In this document: positions 50,617-60,846 of the stretch, one piece after another | How the letters are laid out: every line of letters begins with the position of its first letter | Numbering within the stretch: position 1 is the first letter of the stretch | Assembly: GCA_963800725.1 (NCBI GenBank) | Contig: CAWDCE010000020.1 | Span: 1-64,000, forward strand | From: Bog-473 sp963800725 | GTDB lineage: Bacteria; Actinomycetota; Acidimicrobiia; Acidimicrobiales; RAAP-2 | Direction of reading: 5' to 3' | DNA: 64,000 nucleotides | Translations under genes and position numbers: made by a program | The notes under the pieces: generated by a model | Seen by the model: the letters and a program-made list of their open reading frames with translations, nothing else | Databases searched by the model: none | Told to the model about the DNA's origin: nothing

Positions 50617-52250
50617 ACCGGCACCTGCTCTTTGGCCACCGAGCCCCCGTCGCTTTGGCCCCCACGCTCACGGTCCTCGGCCGAGGTGACCGCCAAGCCC
50701 TTCGCGATGCCGAACCGGCCGGCTTGGGTCATGCGGTCGTTGCGCCCGAGCAAGATGACGAGAGGGCGCGTGTAGAACCAGGTGATCGCCATGTCCAAGA
50801 TGGTGGAAAGCCCCAAGAAGAACGCGAAGCCCTTGACGTCGCCGACGGCGACGACATAGAGCACCACGGCGGCCAGCAACGAGACGAAGTCGGCCGCCCA
50901 CACCGTTCGCCAGGCGCTCTTGAAACCGCGGTCGACACTGGTGCGCACCGACCGGCCCGATCTGGTCTCGTCCTTGAGTCGTTCGAAATAGACAATGTAC
51001 GAGTCGACGGTGATACCAATGGACACAATCAGACCGGTGATGCCCGCGAGATCGAAGCTCGGGCTAAAGGTGGTGTGCCCGAGGGCCGAGATGATGGCCC
51101 ACAGGAGCGCTGCGGTGAGGACGAGGCCCGAGATGACCACCAGACCCAGCCCTCGGTAATAGACCAAGACATAGAGCAGCACCAAGATGAGCCCGGCGAT
51201 GCCGGCGGCCAGCCCGGCGTCGAGGGCGGACTTGCCGAGCGTCGGCGACACCGTCTGGGTGGTCAACTGCTTGAGGGTGACCGGGAGCGAACCGAACTGC
51301 ATGGCCTGGGCCAGCTGATCGGCGTTGGCCTGGGTCAAGTTGCCCGAAATCTCACCCTGGCCGTCGAAAGACGTGAAGCTGGCCTGGCTCGGTTGGATGA
51401 TGGGCGCCGAGTACACGTTTCCGTCGAGTTCGATGCCCAACAACTGGTGGAAGTTCTCTTGGGCCACCTTGTCCCACAAGGCCGAGTTGGCGCTGCCCTT
51501 GAGGGTGTAATTGACCACCCATTGGCCGGTCTGGTTCTGCTGCGCGGTGGCCGAGCCAATGGCGTGACCGGTCATCTGCGCGGGTCCGAGCACATAGCGC
51601 TGCTGATTCTTCGACGACGAGCCGTTGGGTGCCACCGACGGCAGGAGCACGTCGCGCGCTGCGTAGTTGGCGGCCGAGGTCGTCGTGTTGGTGGTCTCGG
51701 CGAACTGGGGATCATAGCCCGGGGTCTTCGACGAGCCGGTAGTCGGATTCACGTCGAGATTGGCGGCGGTGGCGGCATAGGCGGAGCCACATGCCGGAAG
51801 CTTGGCGTTCCCCGACGTAGGCGTGGTGGGCTTCGCACCCTTGGCCGGTTTGGGGATGCTGAGCGGATAGGTCAGACACAACACCGGCCGGAAATAGAGC
51901 TGCGCGGTCTGTCCGATGGTCTGGAGCACCGCGGCCGCGTTGTTCACGCCGGGAATGGACACTGAGATCTCGTTTTGACCAGAAGTGGCCACTTGGGCGC
52001 CGGACACGCCGAGACCGTTGACCCGGCTGTTCAAGATGTCGACGGTCTCTTGGAGTTCGGTTTGGGAGACCTTGTGCTGGGTCTGGTAGACGACAGCCAG
52101 GCCACCGGCGAGGTCGAGACCGAGTCGGGGCGACCATTGCGCGGCGAAGACGGCTGCGAAGGACCCGAGGGAAATGACCACCACGGCCAAGACGCTGATG
52201 AGCATCTGGCGGCGCTGGCGTTGCCCCCCACGCGACTTGGCCGCACTCAC
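50613..52250 (-). CDS. secD: protein translocase subunit SecD
   Basis: The 545-residue intact protein has TM1 (LISVLAVVVISLGSFAAVFA), the conserved LGLDLAGGLAVVYQ, the periplasmic P1 head with EISVSIPGVNNAAAVLQTIG, a Ser/Thr-rich insertion (about residues 140-205), and the membrane half with GKSALDAGLAAGIAGLILVL and the RND motif GITGLIVSIGITVDSYIVYF. The GTG start at 52250 overlaps the yajC stop, and its stop overlaps secF, so the three are translationally coupled. Confidence 0.95.
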   Translation of the reverse strand: MSAAKSRGGQRQRRQMLISVLAVVVISLGSFAAVFAAQWSPRLGLDLAGGLAVVYQTQHKVSQTELQETVDILNSRVNGLGVSGAQVATSGQNEISVSIPGVNNAAAVLQTIGQTAQLYFRPVLCLTYPLSIPKPAKGAKPTTPTSGNAKLPACGSAYAATAANLDVNPTTGSSKTPGYDPQFAETTNTTTSAANYAARDVLLPSVAPNGSSSKNQQRYVLGPAQMTGHAIGSATAQQNQTGQWVVNYTLKGSANSALWDKVAQENFHQLLGIELDGNVYSAPIIQPSQASFTSFDGQGEISGNLTQANADQLAQAMQFGSLPVTLKQLTTQTVSPTLGKSALDAGLAAGIAGLILVLLYVLVYYRGLGLVVISGLVLTAALLWAIISALGHTTFSPSFDLAGITGLIVSIGITVDSYIVYFERLKDETRSGRSVRTSVDRGFKSAWRTVWAADFVSLLAAVVLYVVAVGDVKGFAFFLGLSTILDMAITWFYTRPLVILLGRNDRMTQAGRFGIAKGLAVTSAEDRERGGQSDGGSVAKEQVPV

Positions 52251-52657
52251 GCCTCTTCGGCTCCCTCGTCACCGTGGACGGGGTCATCATTGTCGACCAC
52301 GTCGACAATGCGCTCGACTTTGCGAGCAATGGCCTGGCGGACGAACACGATCCTGGTGGGTTGGGGTCCATCGAGGTTTCCGTCGGACTCGGTGTGCCCG
52401 GTGAGCAAGGTGTAGCGGTCGCCGTGGATCTCGAGAATGGTCCCGATCACCCCGCCGATGGTCTGGACCTCGTCGCCGACCTCATAGGGGGCGGCGGCGT
52501 TGGCCCGGGCGGCTGCCGCCTTCTTTTGCTGGGGCTTGATGAAGAAGAAGTACCCGGCCACGACAATGAGCACGAGCGGCAGCAATGTGATCAGCGAGCT
52601 CGAACTCTTCTTGGTGGTGGCCCCTAAGAGGAACACCAGTGCGGGTAGATGCGTCAT
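52247..52657 (-). CDS. yajC: preprotein translocase subunit YajC
   Basis: A single membrane helix (ITLLPLVLIVVAGYFFFI) is followed by the family signature KPQQKKAAAARANAA and YEVGDEVQTIGGVIGTILEI. It has 136 residues with an acidic C-terminal tail. YajC joins the SecDF complex. I chose the ATG at 52657 because GAAGGA lies 7 bases upstream; the upstream in-frame codon at 52675 lies ahead of that site. Confidence 0.93.
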   Translation of the reverse strand: MTHLPALVFLLGATTKKSSSSLITLLPLVLIVVAGYFFFIKPQQKKAAAARANAAAPYEVGDEVQTIGGVIGTILEIHGDRYTLLTGHTESDGNLDGPQPTRIVFVRQAIARKVERIVDVVDNDDPVHGDEGAEEA

Positions 52658-53147
52658 TGAGAATCCTTCAACCAAGGGTCGTGTGCGAAGCGAAACCCTA
52701 GTGCCTGCGTACCCGACTTCCCTGCCACTCCCCGGGTTCTTTCTCTATCGTCGCTCGCTTGGGCCGATGAAACAACTCAACCCCCATTGCGATCACTCCC
52801 GCTTGCAACCAATCTGCAACCTGGGCACCTCGATCCTGCACCGTATGGGGCAGAGAATTCGTCCCGAGTACACCAGAGCACCCAGGGATCATCGCCCGAT
52901 CCGCAGCGCAACCAGCGCATCGCCGGCCCGGCGTGTCGTGGCTCTCGGGTCCGACTCGGCGGTGAAGGAAGGGCGACGACGCATGGAGTTGGCACCCCAG
53001 AGCGGTGGAGCGAAGATTCAAGGCGCAAACCCCGAACGGTGGTGCCGGGGTGCCGTTCGCTCCCACCTGGGGCTTCCATCACGAAATCTTGTGGGTAGGC
53101 ACGGTACAGTGATCAGCCTATGAACCAGGGTCTTGGCGGTGGAATTG
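52658..53147. other. 490-bp divergent intergenic region, yajC to response regulator
   Basis: No coding frame here looks real. The region must carry promoters for yajC (minus) and the two-component operon (plus), but no clear boxes are seen. It holds the nested inverted repeats listed as a candidate RNA (52995-53072), and a further pair (CCCGAG near 52,864 with CTCGGG near 52,943) that could extend the structure upstream. Confidence 0.5.
52995..53072 (+). ncRNA. candidate structured RNA leader upstream of the two-component system
   Basis: Nested pairing is visible by eye. An outer stem pairs CCCCA at 52995-52999 with TGGGG at 53068-53072. A middle stem pairs GGAGCGAA at 53007-53014 with TTCGCTCC at 53056-53063 and continues through GGT/ACC past one bulged base. 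An inner hairpin pairs ACCCCG at 53029-53034 with CGGGGT at 53046-53051, and a competing pair (CGAACGG 53033-53039 with CCGTTCG 53053-53059) would exclude the inner and middle stems. The unpaired segment GATTCAAGGCGCAAA would be the ligand-type loop. I do not recognise a known riboswitch class. The strand is inferred from the downstream operon. Confidence 0.35.
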
Positions 53148-53846
53148 GTGCGTGAAGGCCGCGTCTCTGTCCTTGTGATCGAAGACGACGGCGATATCAG
53201 AGGATTACTGCGATCCCTGCTCGAACGGGAGGGCTTTGGTATCACCGAGGCCGACACCGGGCGCGACGGAGTCCGTCTCTTCCATCAAAAGGTTCCCGAC
53301 ATCGTGATTCTCGACGTCGGGCTGCCCGATCTCGACGGATGGCAGGTCCTCGAGCGCATCCGCGACATGAGCGACACCCCGGTCCTGATGCTGACGGCGC
53401 GCTCGACCGACATCGACAAGGTCCGCGGTCTCAATGCCGGCGCCGACGACTACCTGACCAAGCCTTTCAGCCGGGTCGAGCTGTTGGCCCGTCTCCAGGC
53501 GATTTCACGGCGACAGGTGGCCCGAAGCCAACCCATCACCTCGTTTGAGGACATGCAGGTCAAAGTCGATTTTGTGCACCAGTCGGTGACCATTGCCGGC
53601 GCCGCGGTGGTCCTGACCCCGACCGAATACCGACTCTTGGCGACTTTGGTGCGCCACCAGGGCCAGGTCCTCTCCCCCGACCAGCTCATCGAACTCGCCT
53701 GGGACGATCCGACCGGTCTCGCTCCATCTCGGGTCAAATACGCCATCTTGCGCCTGCGCAGGAAGCTGGGCTGGGCCGAACAGGACGACTCACCCATCGA
53801 GACCGTGCGTGGGTTTGGTTACCGGTACCGAACTCGGGCGATGTAA
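53148..53846 (+). CDS. OmpR/PhoB-family response regulator
   Basis: The receiver domain has VLVIEDDGDIRGLLRSLLE, the phosphorylated Asp in IVILDVGLPDLDGWQ, and the Lys in DDYLTKPFSRVELLARL. The winged-helix effector domain has VLTPTEYRLLATLVRHQGQV, RVKYAILRLRRKLG and ETVRGFGYRYR. The start is unclear: GTG 53148 gives a normal N-terminus; TTG 53133 is possible; an ATG at 53121 in another frame would need an indel. It is followed after 4 bases by the sensor kinase gene. Confidence 0.92.
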   Translation: MREGRVSVLVIEDDGDIRGLLRSLLEREGFGITEADTGRDGVRLFHQKVPDIVILDVGLPDLDGWQVLERIRDMSDTPVLMLTARSTDIDKVRGLNAGADDYLTKPFSRVELLARLQAISRRQVARSQPITSFEDMQVKVDFVHQSVTIAGAAVVLTPTEYRLLATLVRHQGQVLSPDQLIELAWDDPTGLAPSRVKYAILRLRRKLGWAEQDDSPIETVRGFGYRYRTRAM

Positions 53847-53850
53847 CACC

Positions 53851-55825
53851 GTGAGCCCTGCCTCGAAGTCCCGGGCACCCGCTCCCAACACCTCGCTCGA
53901 CCCTGCCGTCCAGGCAGAGATGAAAGGGCACGGCTTCATTCCGGGCTTCTACGGTTCCATGCGCCAACGCCTCCCGCTGTTCGCGCTCGAGGCCGTCGTC
54001 ATCGTCTTGATCGCCCTGATCCCGTTTCCGAGTGGTTCGCGCCTCCAGGTCGAGATCGCAGCCGTCTTGTTCTTCGCCATCTTGACGGCGGCCTTCTTCT
54101 TGCCCTGGGAGCGCATGCCCGACTACTCGTGGCTGGTCATCCCGGTCGGCTTCTTGGCCGTCATCGCCCTCATCCGTGACGCCCAGGGCGGCAGCAATTC
54201 GGGCTTGATCATCGTGTACCTCTTACCAATGGTGTGGCTCGCCCTTTACGGTCGACGCCTCCATGTGGCGGTCGGGCTCATCTGCCTCTATGCGGCCCTC
54301 GCCATCCCGATCCTGGTGATCGGTCCGCCGAGATACCCCCACTCCGAATGGCGCCAGGCCATCGCCATGGCAGCGGTGACGACCCTGGTCGCGGTCACCG
54401 TGCTGGTCGTGGTGTCGAAGAACCGGGCCTACGTCACCGACCTGGTGCAACAGACCCGGATCGCCCGGCGCAGCGCCATCGACGCCGACCAGGCCCGCGA
54501 CCGGCTCGAAGCGCTGCTGCGCGCCGCGACCGGCAGTGCGATCATGGGCGTCGACCCCTCGGGCACCGTGACGTTCTTCTCCGCTGGGGCCGAGCAGATG
54601 CTCGGCTACTCCGCCGCCGAAGTGGTGGGCATCCGATCCATTGCCTACTTCATCGATCCCGCGCAGATCGATGAACGCCGTCAGACCATCGATTCGCTGC
54701 GCCGCAATGCCTTTCAACCGGCCGATCCCGAAACCGTTGCCGAGGTCCCTTGGACCGCCACACGCAAAGACGGTCAGAAGCGACGCTGCGTGGTGCGGGT
54801 GCGGGCCATGCCGACGCCGGTCGTCGACGACTCGCTCGGGGTCAAACGAACCGGCGGGGTACACGCCGCAGGTACGAGTGGCCAGCGCCGGCGCTGGAAC
54901 GACGCGAAGCCTGAAGATCGGCCCGGTGGTGGTGACTCCATCCAACCCGCCGCCAGCTACGTGGTGGTGGCCATCGACGTCACCGAACGCGAGGAGCTGG
55001 CGGCAGAACGTGAGCGGATCTTCGCCGTCCAGCGCGAGGTCACCCAGTCCTTCATTCAGCAGAACCGCCGGCTGCGCGAGCTCACCCAGATGAAGGACGA
55101 CGTCGTCGCCACCGTCTCGCACGAAATTGCGGACCCCAATCACCTCGATCCGGGGCTTCGTCGAGCTCCTGCTCGATGACGCACCCGAACTGACCGAAGA
55201 ACAGGTCAAGATGCTGCGCACCATTGACCGGAGTTCGGCCCACCTCCAACGCGTGGCCGAGGACCTCTTGTCAGACCCCGGTGGCGGACATGGGCTCAGT
55301 GTGGCTTTCACCGATCTGGACCTGCGGGAACTGGCGGCCGACGCCGTCGACTCGTTTCAGACCGCGGCAACCACCGCTGGCGTCAAAGTCTCCTTGGCGG
55401 ACGGGTCCGCGGTGGCGGTCTTCGGCGACCCGACCCGACTCCATCAGCTCATTGGCAACCTGCTCTCCAACGCCATCAAGTTCTCACCGCGCGGCGGCCA
55501 GGTGCGGGTCGTGGTCGACGCCGTGGACACCTTCGCCCGAGTTCAGGTGCTCGATGAAGGTCCGGGCATACCCGAGGCTGAGCGACCGCAACTCTTCGAG
55601 CGTTTCTATCGGCTGGCCTCGACCACCGAGTCCGGGGTGCCCGGGACCGGCCTCGGCCTGGCCATTGCCAAGTCGGTGGCCGAAGCGCACGAGGGATTTG
55701 TCGATATCGTCGACACGCCTGGCTGGTCGACGACTTTTCGGGTGTTCCTCCCGCTCCAAAGCGGGTCGGCGACCACCGGGGTGCGTCCCGACGGGCACCC
55801 AGCAGCCACCTCGATGACCGCCTAA
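53851..55825 (+). CDS. membrane PAS-domain sensor histidine kinase, one frameshift
   Basis: Six membrane helices (about residues 45-200, from LFALEAVVIVLIALIPF to MAAVTTLVAVTVLVVVS) are followed by a PAS domain (GSAIMGVDPSGTVTFFSAGA and MLGYSAAEVVG), a PAC-like part with an inserted low-complexity loop, then HisKA with the phospho-accepting His in ATVSHEI(R)TPITSIRGFV and HATPase with GNLLSNAIKFSPRGG, VLDEGPGIPEAERP and VPGTGLGLAIAKSVAEAHEG. An indel at about 55,130 falls inside the H-box. The MFS-like six-helix sensor type suggests a membrane signal; the target genes are unknown. GTG 53851 is the start. It converges with ruvB, sharing four bases. Confidence 0.9.
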
Positions 55826-56904
55826 GTGCCAAAAAGCGGCGGTGACCCCTTGGCCGGGGGCGCCAGCCCCACATGGGTCCAGGCTCGCAGTGTCGGCACC
55901 CGTCCCCGCGAAGTGCGCTGCATCAGACCGCACTGCAAGAGGTACGGCTCGTAGGCGTCTTCAATGGTGTCGGACTCTTCGCCCACACATTGCGCCAGCG
56001 TGGTCAATCCGACCGGCTGACCCCCGAATCGATCGCACAGCGTCATCAAGATCGCTCGGTCGACCTTGTCCAAACCCAGCTCGTCGACCCCGAAGAGGTC
56101 AAGACCTTCGCTCGCCGTCGATCCGTTGATCGAGCCGTCGCCGCGCACTTCGGCGAAGTCACGTACCCGACGGAGCAGTCGATTGGCTACCCGCGGCGTT
56201 CCTCGCGCCCGTTGTGAAATCCGTGTCGCTCCTTCTTCGTCGATTCGCACCGACAAGATGCGGGCCGAACGTTCGACGATGGCCCGCAGGTCGCTCGGAG
56301 CGTACAGGTCGAGCCGGCCGACGAAGCCGAACCGGTCGCGCAACGGGCCCGAAACGAGCCCGGTGCGCGTGGTCGCCCCGACCAGGGTGAATTTCGGGAG
56401 ATCGAGGCGGATGGAACGCGCGGTCGGACCCTTGCCGATCAATATGTCGAGCTTGGCGTCCTCCATGGCCGAGTAGAGCATCTCTTCGACCGAACGGTGG
56501 AGGCGATGGATCTCGTCGATGAAGAGCACGTCACCGTCTTGCAGGTCGGTCAAGAGCGCCGCAAGATCTCCGGCCCGGGTCAACACCGGACCCGAGGTAA
56601 TCCGAAAGCCCGCCCCCATCTCGGTGGCTACGATCCCGGCCAACGACGTCTTGCCGAGGCCCGGTGGTCCGGCGAAGAGCAGGTGGTCCACCGGCTGGTG
56701 CCGCTGGCGCGCCGCCTGCAACACGATGCTCAAGTGCTCGACCAACTGGGCTTGCCCGACAAACTCACCAAGGGAGCGTGGGCGAAGTCCCGCCTCTTCA
56801 ACCTCTTCAATTTCGTCCGCAACCACCGGCGCGACCACCCGGGGTTCGAGGTCAACCGCGTCGTCGTTGCCGGCCAGCACCTCTCTGCGGGCCTGAGGGC
56901 TCAC
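55822..56904 (-). CDS. ruvB: Holliday junction branch migration helicase RuvB
   Basis: This AAA+ motor has LRPRSLGEFVGQAQLVEHLS, Walker A LLFAGPPGLGKTSLAGIVA, Walker B VLFIDEIHRLHRSVEE, sensor 1 TLVGATTRTGLVSGPLRDRF (with the Arg-finger region) and the winged-helix DNA-binding C-terminus (GGQPVGLTTLAQCVGEE). It has 360 intact residues. The start overlaps the ruvA stop by four bases. Confidence 0.95.
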   Translation of the reverse strand: MSPQARREVLAGNDDAVDLEPRVVAPVVADEIEEVEEAGLRPRSLGEFVGQAQLVEHLSIVLQAARQRHQPVDHLLFAGPPGLGKTSLAGIVATEMGAGFRITSGPVLTRAGDLAALLTDLQDGDVLFIDEIHRLHRSVEEMLYSAMEDAKLDILIGKGPTARSIRLDLPKFTLVGATTRTGLVSGPLRDRFGFVGRLDLYAPSDLRAIVERSARILSVRIDEEGATRISQRARGTPRVANRLLRRVRDFAEVRGDGSINGSTASEGLDLFGVDELGLDKVDRAILMTLCDRFGGQPVGLTTLAQCVGEESDTIEDAYEPYLLQCGLMQRTSRGRVPTLRAWTHVGLAPPAKGSPPLFGT

Positions 56905-57512
56905 CGGCTCGCCAGTTCTCGCAACGCAAGCCTGAGCATCTCTTCCACCCCAACATCGTCGCGCAGTCCATCGAGCACGCCCCGGATCTCTTCTGGCGCG
57001 TACCCGAGTTCGCTCAGGGCGGCGCGGGCCTCGGCCTGCGAAGTGCGAGAAGACCTGCGCTCGGCACTCGACACCCCGTCAAGATCGACCGAGAGGTCGG
57101 GCAAGTCCAACCGGCTCTTGAGCTCGATGAGGAGACGGGCCGCGGTCTTTCGCCCGACGCCCGGGACCGTGCACAACGTGTCGAGATCGTCTTCGAGCAC
57201 CGCAGTCGATAGGGAAGCGGGTGAAAGGACTGCCATGATGGCGAGTGCCAAGGCCGGACCGACGCCATGGGAACCGAGCAGAACCTCGAAGCACCGACGT
57301 TCGTCGTCATGTGCGAAGCCGTAGAGCACGATGGCGTCCTCACGCACGTGGGTGTGGACGAACAACGTGGCCTCGCTGGTCGAACCGCCCGACATGAGGG
57401 TGGCGGCGGTTGACGGGGTCACGGTGACGCGGTACCCGACGCCTGCGACATCGACGATGATCTCCCCATCGCCCGAGCGCATCACCACCGTTCCTCGCAA
57501 CAGTCCAATCAC
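56901..57512 (-). CDS. ruvA: Holliday junction DNA-binding protein RuvA
   Basis: Domain I (OB fold) is VIGLLRGTVVMRSGDGEIIV with VGYRVTVTP. Domain II has the helix-hairpin-helix motifs (VLLGSHGVGPALALAIMAVL and LCTVPGVGRKTAARLLIELK). Domain III, which contacts RuvB, has ARAALSELGYAPEEIR. It has 203 residues. The GTG at 57512 overlaps the ruvC stop (GTGA); AAAGGAGAGG lies about 10 bases upstream. Confidence 0.95.
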   Translation of the reverse strand: MIGLLRGTVVMRSGDGEIIVDVAGVGYRVTVTPSTAATLMSGGSTSEATLFVHTHVREDAIVLYGFAHDDERRCFEVLLGSHGVGPALALAIMAVLSPASLSTAVLEDDLDTLCTVPGVGRKTAARLLIELKSRLDLPDLSVDLDGVSSAERRSSRTSQAEARAALSELGYAPEEIRGVLDGLRDDVGVEEMLRLALRELASR

Positions 57513-58032
57513 CCGAGCATCCTCTCCTTTGTCATGGCCGCCCCCATCGCACGGCGCAGGGGCACGGTCGTCAGGTGGCAGATCGCCAAGGCCAACGCAT
57601 CGGCCACGTCGGCGGACTCGGCGGGGTGGCCAGACCAAGCACACTCGCCACCATTCGCTGCACCTGGTCCTTGGTCGCCGCTCCGTAACCGACCAGGGCC
57701 TGTTTCACCTCGTTCGAGGTGTATTGCGCCACCTCACATCCCGCCGCCGCGGCGGCGACCAGTGCCAATCCGCTGGCCTGGCCGACCGACATCGCCGTCT
57801 TGACGTTGACCTGGAAGAAAACCCGTTCCACTGAGACCACCTGGGGCGTTAGATCAGCCACCAGCGCCTGGAGTTCGCCATGGAGAATCAACAGGCGCTC
57901 GGGCAGCGGCGCCTTTGGGTCCGTCTCGATCACTCCGGCCGCCCGAGCCTTGAGGGTGCTGTCATGCTCATCCCGCCCGACCAGGCCGTAGCCGCAGCGC
58001 GAGAGACCCGGATCGATTCCTAATACGAACAT
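57509..58032 (-). CDS. ruvC: crossover junction endonuclease RuvC, one frameshift
   Basis: The RNase H-like resolvase has the first catalytic Asp in VLGIDPGLSRCGYGLV, the Glu in VVSVERVFFQVNVKTAMS, and KQALVGYGAATKDQVQRMV. The frame as read ends at 57571, but an indel near 57,625 restores ESADVADALALAICHL with the last catalytic Asp, and a stop at 57509 overlapping the ruvA start. The reconstructed length of about 175 residues is normal. Confidence 0.93.
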
Positions 58033-58230
58033 GCGTTCGTAGCGTAGTCGTCCCTTCGGCCTCGTGGGCGGACCTCACCTCAACGAGCCCGACGAGCACC
58101 AGCCGCCCTGATCGACCATCCTGGTGGCCACACCGTGCGTGAACCTAGGCCGTGATCGAAGCGCATTTCGCCGCCGGTGACTCCATCGCCGCTGGCCTCG
58201 CCAGCACCGAACCAATGCTCGGCGAGTGGC

Positions 58231-58972
58231 TCAGCCCTCGAAGGCGGCGAGGATCGAGTCGTCGATGTCGGCGTTGGTATGGACCGCCTGGACGTCGTCG
58301 TGATCGTCAATGGCCTCGAGCATGCGCAGGACGCGCTTGGCGTCGCCCTCGTCGGCGAGCGGAATCGTCGAGGTCGGTTCCAAGGAAAGGTCGACCGAGT
58401 CGGGCGTCATGCCCGCCGCTTCGAGCGTGGCGGCACCCGCTTCGAGGTCGGCGGGGGCGCAAGTAAGATCCAGTGCTCCCCGTTGTTCGAGAGGTTCTCG
58501 GCCCCGCCCTCCATGGCGACTTCCATGACCTTTTCTTCGTCGAAGCTCAGTGGAACGCTCACGATCCCTTTGCGCTCGAACTGCCAACTGACGGCTCCGG
58601 CTCGGCCATCCAGCCGCCATTGCGGCTGAAGAGGTACGCACTTCGGCCCCCGTCCCATTGCGGTTGTCGCTCAGGGTTTCGACAATGACGGCCACTCCGC
58701 CCGGCGCATAACCCTCGTAGTTGATGGCCTCGTAGCGCACGCCCTCAAGCTCACCGGTGCCCCGCTTGATGGCCTTTTCGATGGTGTCGAGGGGAACCGA
58801 GACACTTCGGGCCTTTTGGTACATCGAGCGCAGTGTGGCGTTTGAGTCCATATCGCCTCCGCCTCGCGGCGACCTCGATCTGGCGGATGCACTTCGCGAA
58901 CACCTTGGCCCACGCCTTGTCCTGCGCACCCTTGCGATACTTGGTTGTCGCCCATTTCGAGTGACCCGACAT
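58231..58972 (-). CDS. yebC: YebC/PmpR-type DNA-binding regulator (TACO1 family), three frameshifts
   Basis: The family N-terminus MSGHSKWATTKYRKGAQDKA is followed in the next frame by SVPLDTIEKAIKRGTGELEG and YEGYAPGGVAVIVETLSDNR, then VSWQFERKGIVSVPL in a third, and a C-terminus with EAIDDHDDVQAVHTNADID. YebC proteins are reported to relieve ribosome stalling or to regulate transcription. Breaks lie near 58,865, 58,630 and 58,470. About 247 residues is normal. The ATG at 58972 has GGGAGG 4 bases upstream. It heads the yebC-ruvCAB group. Confidence 0.93.
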
Positions 58973-59252
58973 TTTCCTCCCTCGGAGTTTTGGGACCACG
59001 ATTGTATCGGGGCCACCCAAATGGGGTGCCCTGATCAGGAGGTTCGATCCGGCGTGTTCCGAGTCGACGTTCCCGCTCGGTACCCGACGTGACCGTGGAC
59101 TCTGGTGCCACATGGGGCGATACCGTGGGGGTTCGCGGCCTTTGGGCACCGTCGCCACCGGTGCCTTCGTCGTCGACCACCCTGGTCGGCGCTCTTGAGC
59201 GTTCGGTGACCACGTCGCCGCGAGACGCGATCATCACCGGAAGGGTGCGCCC

Positions 59253-60846
59253 ATGGCACGTAGCGCCAACGAAGCGACGAGCGGGTCATCCGAGACCGCT
59301 CCACTGCCGCCTCACGTGCCGATCGCCATCATTGGTGCGGGGTTCTCGGGCATTGGAATGGCGATCGCCCTGGCCAAGGAGGGCTACGCCCCTTGCGAGG
59401 TGCTCATCTCGAGCGTCGCTCCGACGTCGGAGGTAGGTGGTACACAGACTCTATCCGGGGTGCCGATGCGATGTGCCGTCCAACCTCTATTCATTTTCCT
59501 TTGCACCTAAATCCCAACTGGAGCGAGACCTTCTCGGCCCAACCCGAGATCGAGCGCTACCTCCAAGATGTGACCGATCGATTCGATGTGCGGCCCCAGA
59601 TCGCCTTCGGTGCCGCGGTGCAAACGGCCCGTTGGAACGCCGCGGATGCGAGGTGGGTAATCGAGACCACGAGGGGACGATTGACCGCCGACGCTTGATC
59701 AGCGGCGGTGGCGGCCTCTCGGCGCCGGCCTTCCCGGACATTTCGGGCATCGACACCTTCGCCGGCACCGCGTTCCACTCGGCGCAGTGGCGCCACGACC
59801 ATGATCTGACCGGCCGGCGAAGTCGCGCATCATCGGGACCGGCGCCTCGACCATTCAATTTCTGCCCCATGTGCAGCGTCAAGCCGGACACCTCACCTTG
59901 TTTCAACGGACGCCCCCGTGGGTATTCCCCGCACCGCAATCGCCCCACCCGACGATTCGAACGGATGGCCTTTGCGCACCTGCCCGTCACGCAGCGCTTC
60001 TCGCCGTTGACGCCACTACTGGAGCGGTGAATTCATCTTGGGCTCGATGCTGATCCGCAATAGCAGGGCGCTCAAACGACTCGAACGTCTGGCCCAAGCC
60101 TTCATGGCGCGCTTGGTCTCGGACCCCAGCTTCGGGCCAAGTTGCTCCCGACCTACACCCCAGGATGCAAGCGACTCTTGCAGTCGAATGACTACTACCC
60201 GGCTCTGCAACGACCAAATGTGACACTCGAAGTCGACAAGATCATCGAAGTTGTCCCGTCGGGCATCGTCACAGCCGACGGCGTGTGCCATGAGGTCGAC
60301 ACGATCATCTACGGCACGGGTTTTCGCACCACCAAAAATCCGTTGGCCGAACGAGTCGTCGGCGCCGACGGGCGAACACTCAAAGCCCATTGGGAATCGT
60401 CGGGCGTGGGTATGTCCGCCTACTGCGGGACGACCATTCCCCGATTCCCCAATTTCTTCATGATGGCGGGCCCCAACACCGGGATTGGCCACACCTCGCT
60501 CGTGGTCATGATCGAGGCGCAGATCGCCCACGTAGTCGGCGCATTGCGCGCCGTCGAGATGCGTGAGGCCGCCGCCGTCGAGGTGCGCACCGACGTGGCG
60601 GAGCAGTGGTCGGCACAAATCCAGGCCAAAGCCGCACCGACGGTATGGAACTCGGGGGGATGTTCGAGTTGGTATCTCGACGAGGCCGGTCGCAACACCA
60701 CCTTGTGGCCCGATTACACCTACCGCTTCGTGCGGCGCGTCAGCGCATTCTCGCCCGACGACTACCGATTCCTCGAAGCCCGCGCCGCCCACGAGGTCGA
60801 AGTGGGGGCCGACGGCGCAGGGTCCTGCGCGCTGCCGCAATCATGA
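59253..60846 (+). CDS. flavin-containing Baeyer-Villiger-type monooxygenase, several frameshifts
   Basis: The FAD motif is VPIAIIGAGFSGIGMAIALA. The Baeyer-Villiger fingerprint FxGxxxHxxxW reads FAGTAFHSAQWRHD, followed by the NADPH-binding region IIGTGASTIQFLPHVQRQA-like sequence (joined across frames) and the conserved VDTIIYGTGFRTT and AGPNTGIGHTS. The total of about 530 residues is normal for class B flavoproteins. Indels lie near 59,410, 59,460, 59,700, 59,820 and 60,000. The enzyme would insert oxygen next to a ketone or oxidise a soft heteroatom. The ATG at 59253 has GGAAGGG 8 bases upstream. Its stop overlaps the SDR start (ATGA). Confidence 0.88.

Noticed and set aside
53007..53063. 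A tRNA gene suggested by the GGAGCGA/TCGCTCC stem.
   Set aside because: The enclosed length (57 bases) is too short and no anticodon arm or T-loop can be formed.
52777..53123. Small ORFs in the yajC/response-regulator intergenic region.
   Set aside because: No ribosome binding site, no recognisable sequence, and they overlap one another on both strands; the nested inverted repeats explain the region better.
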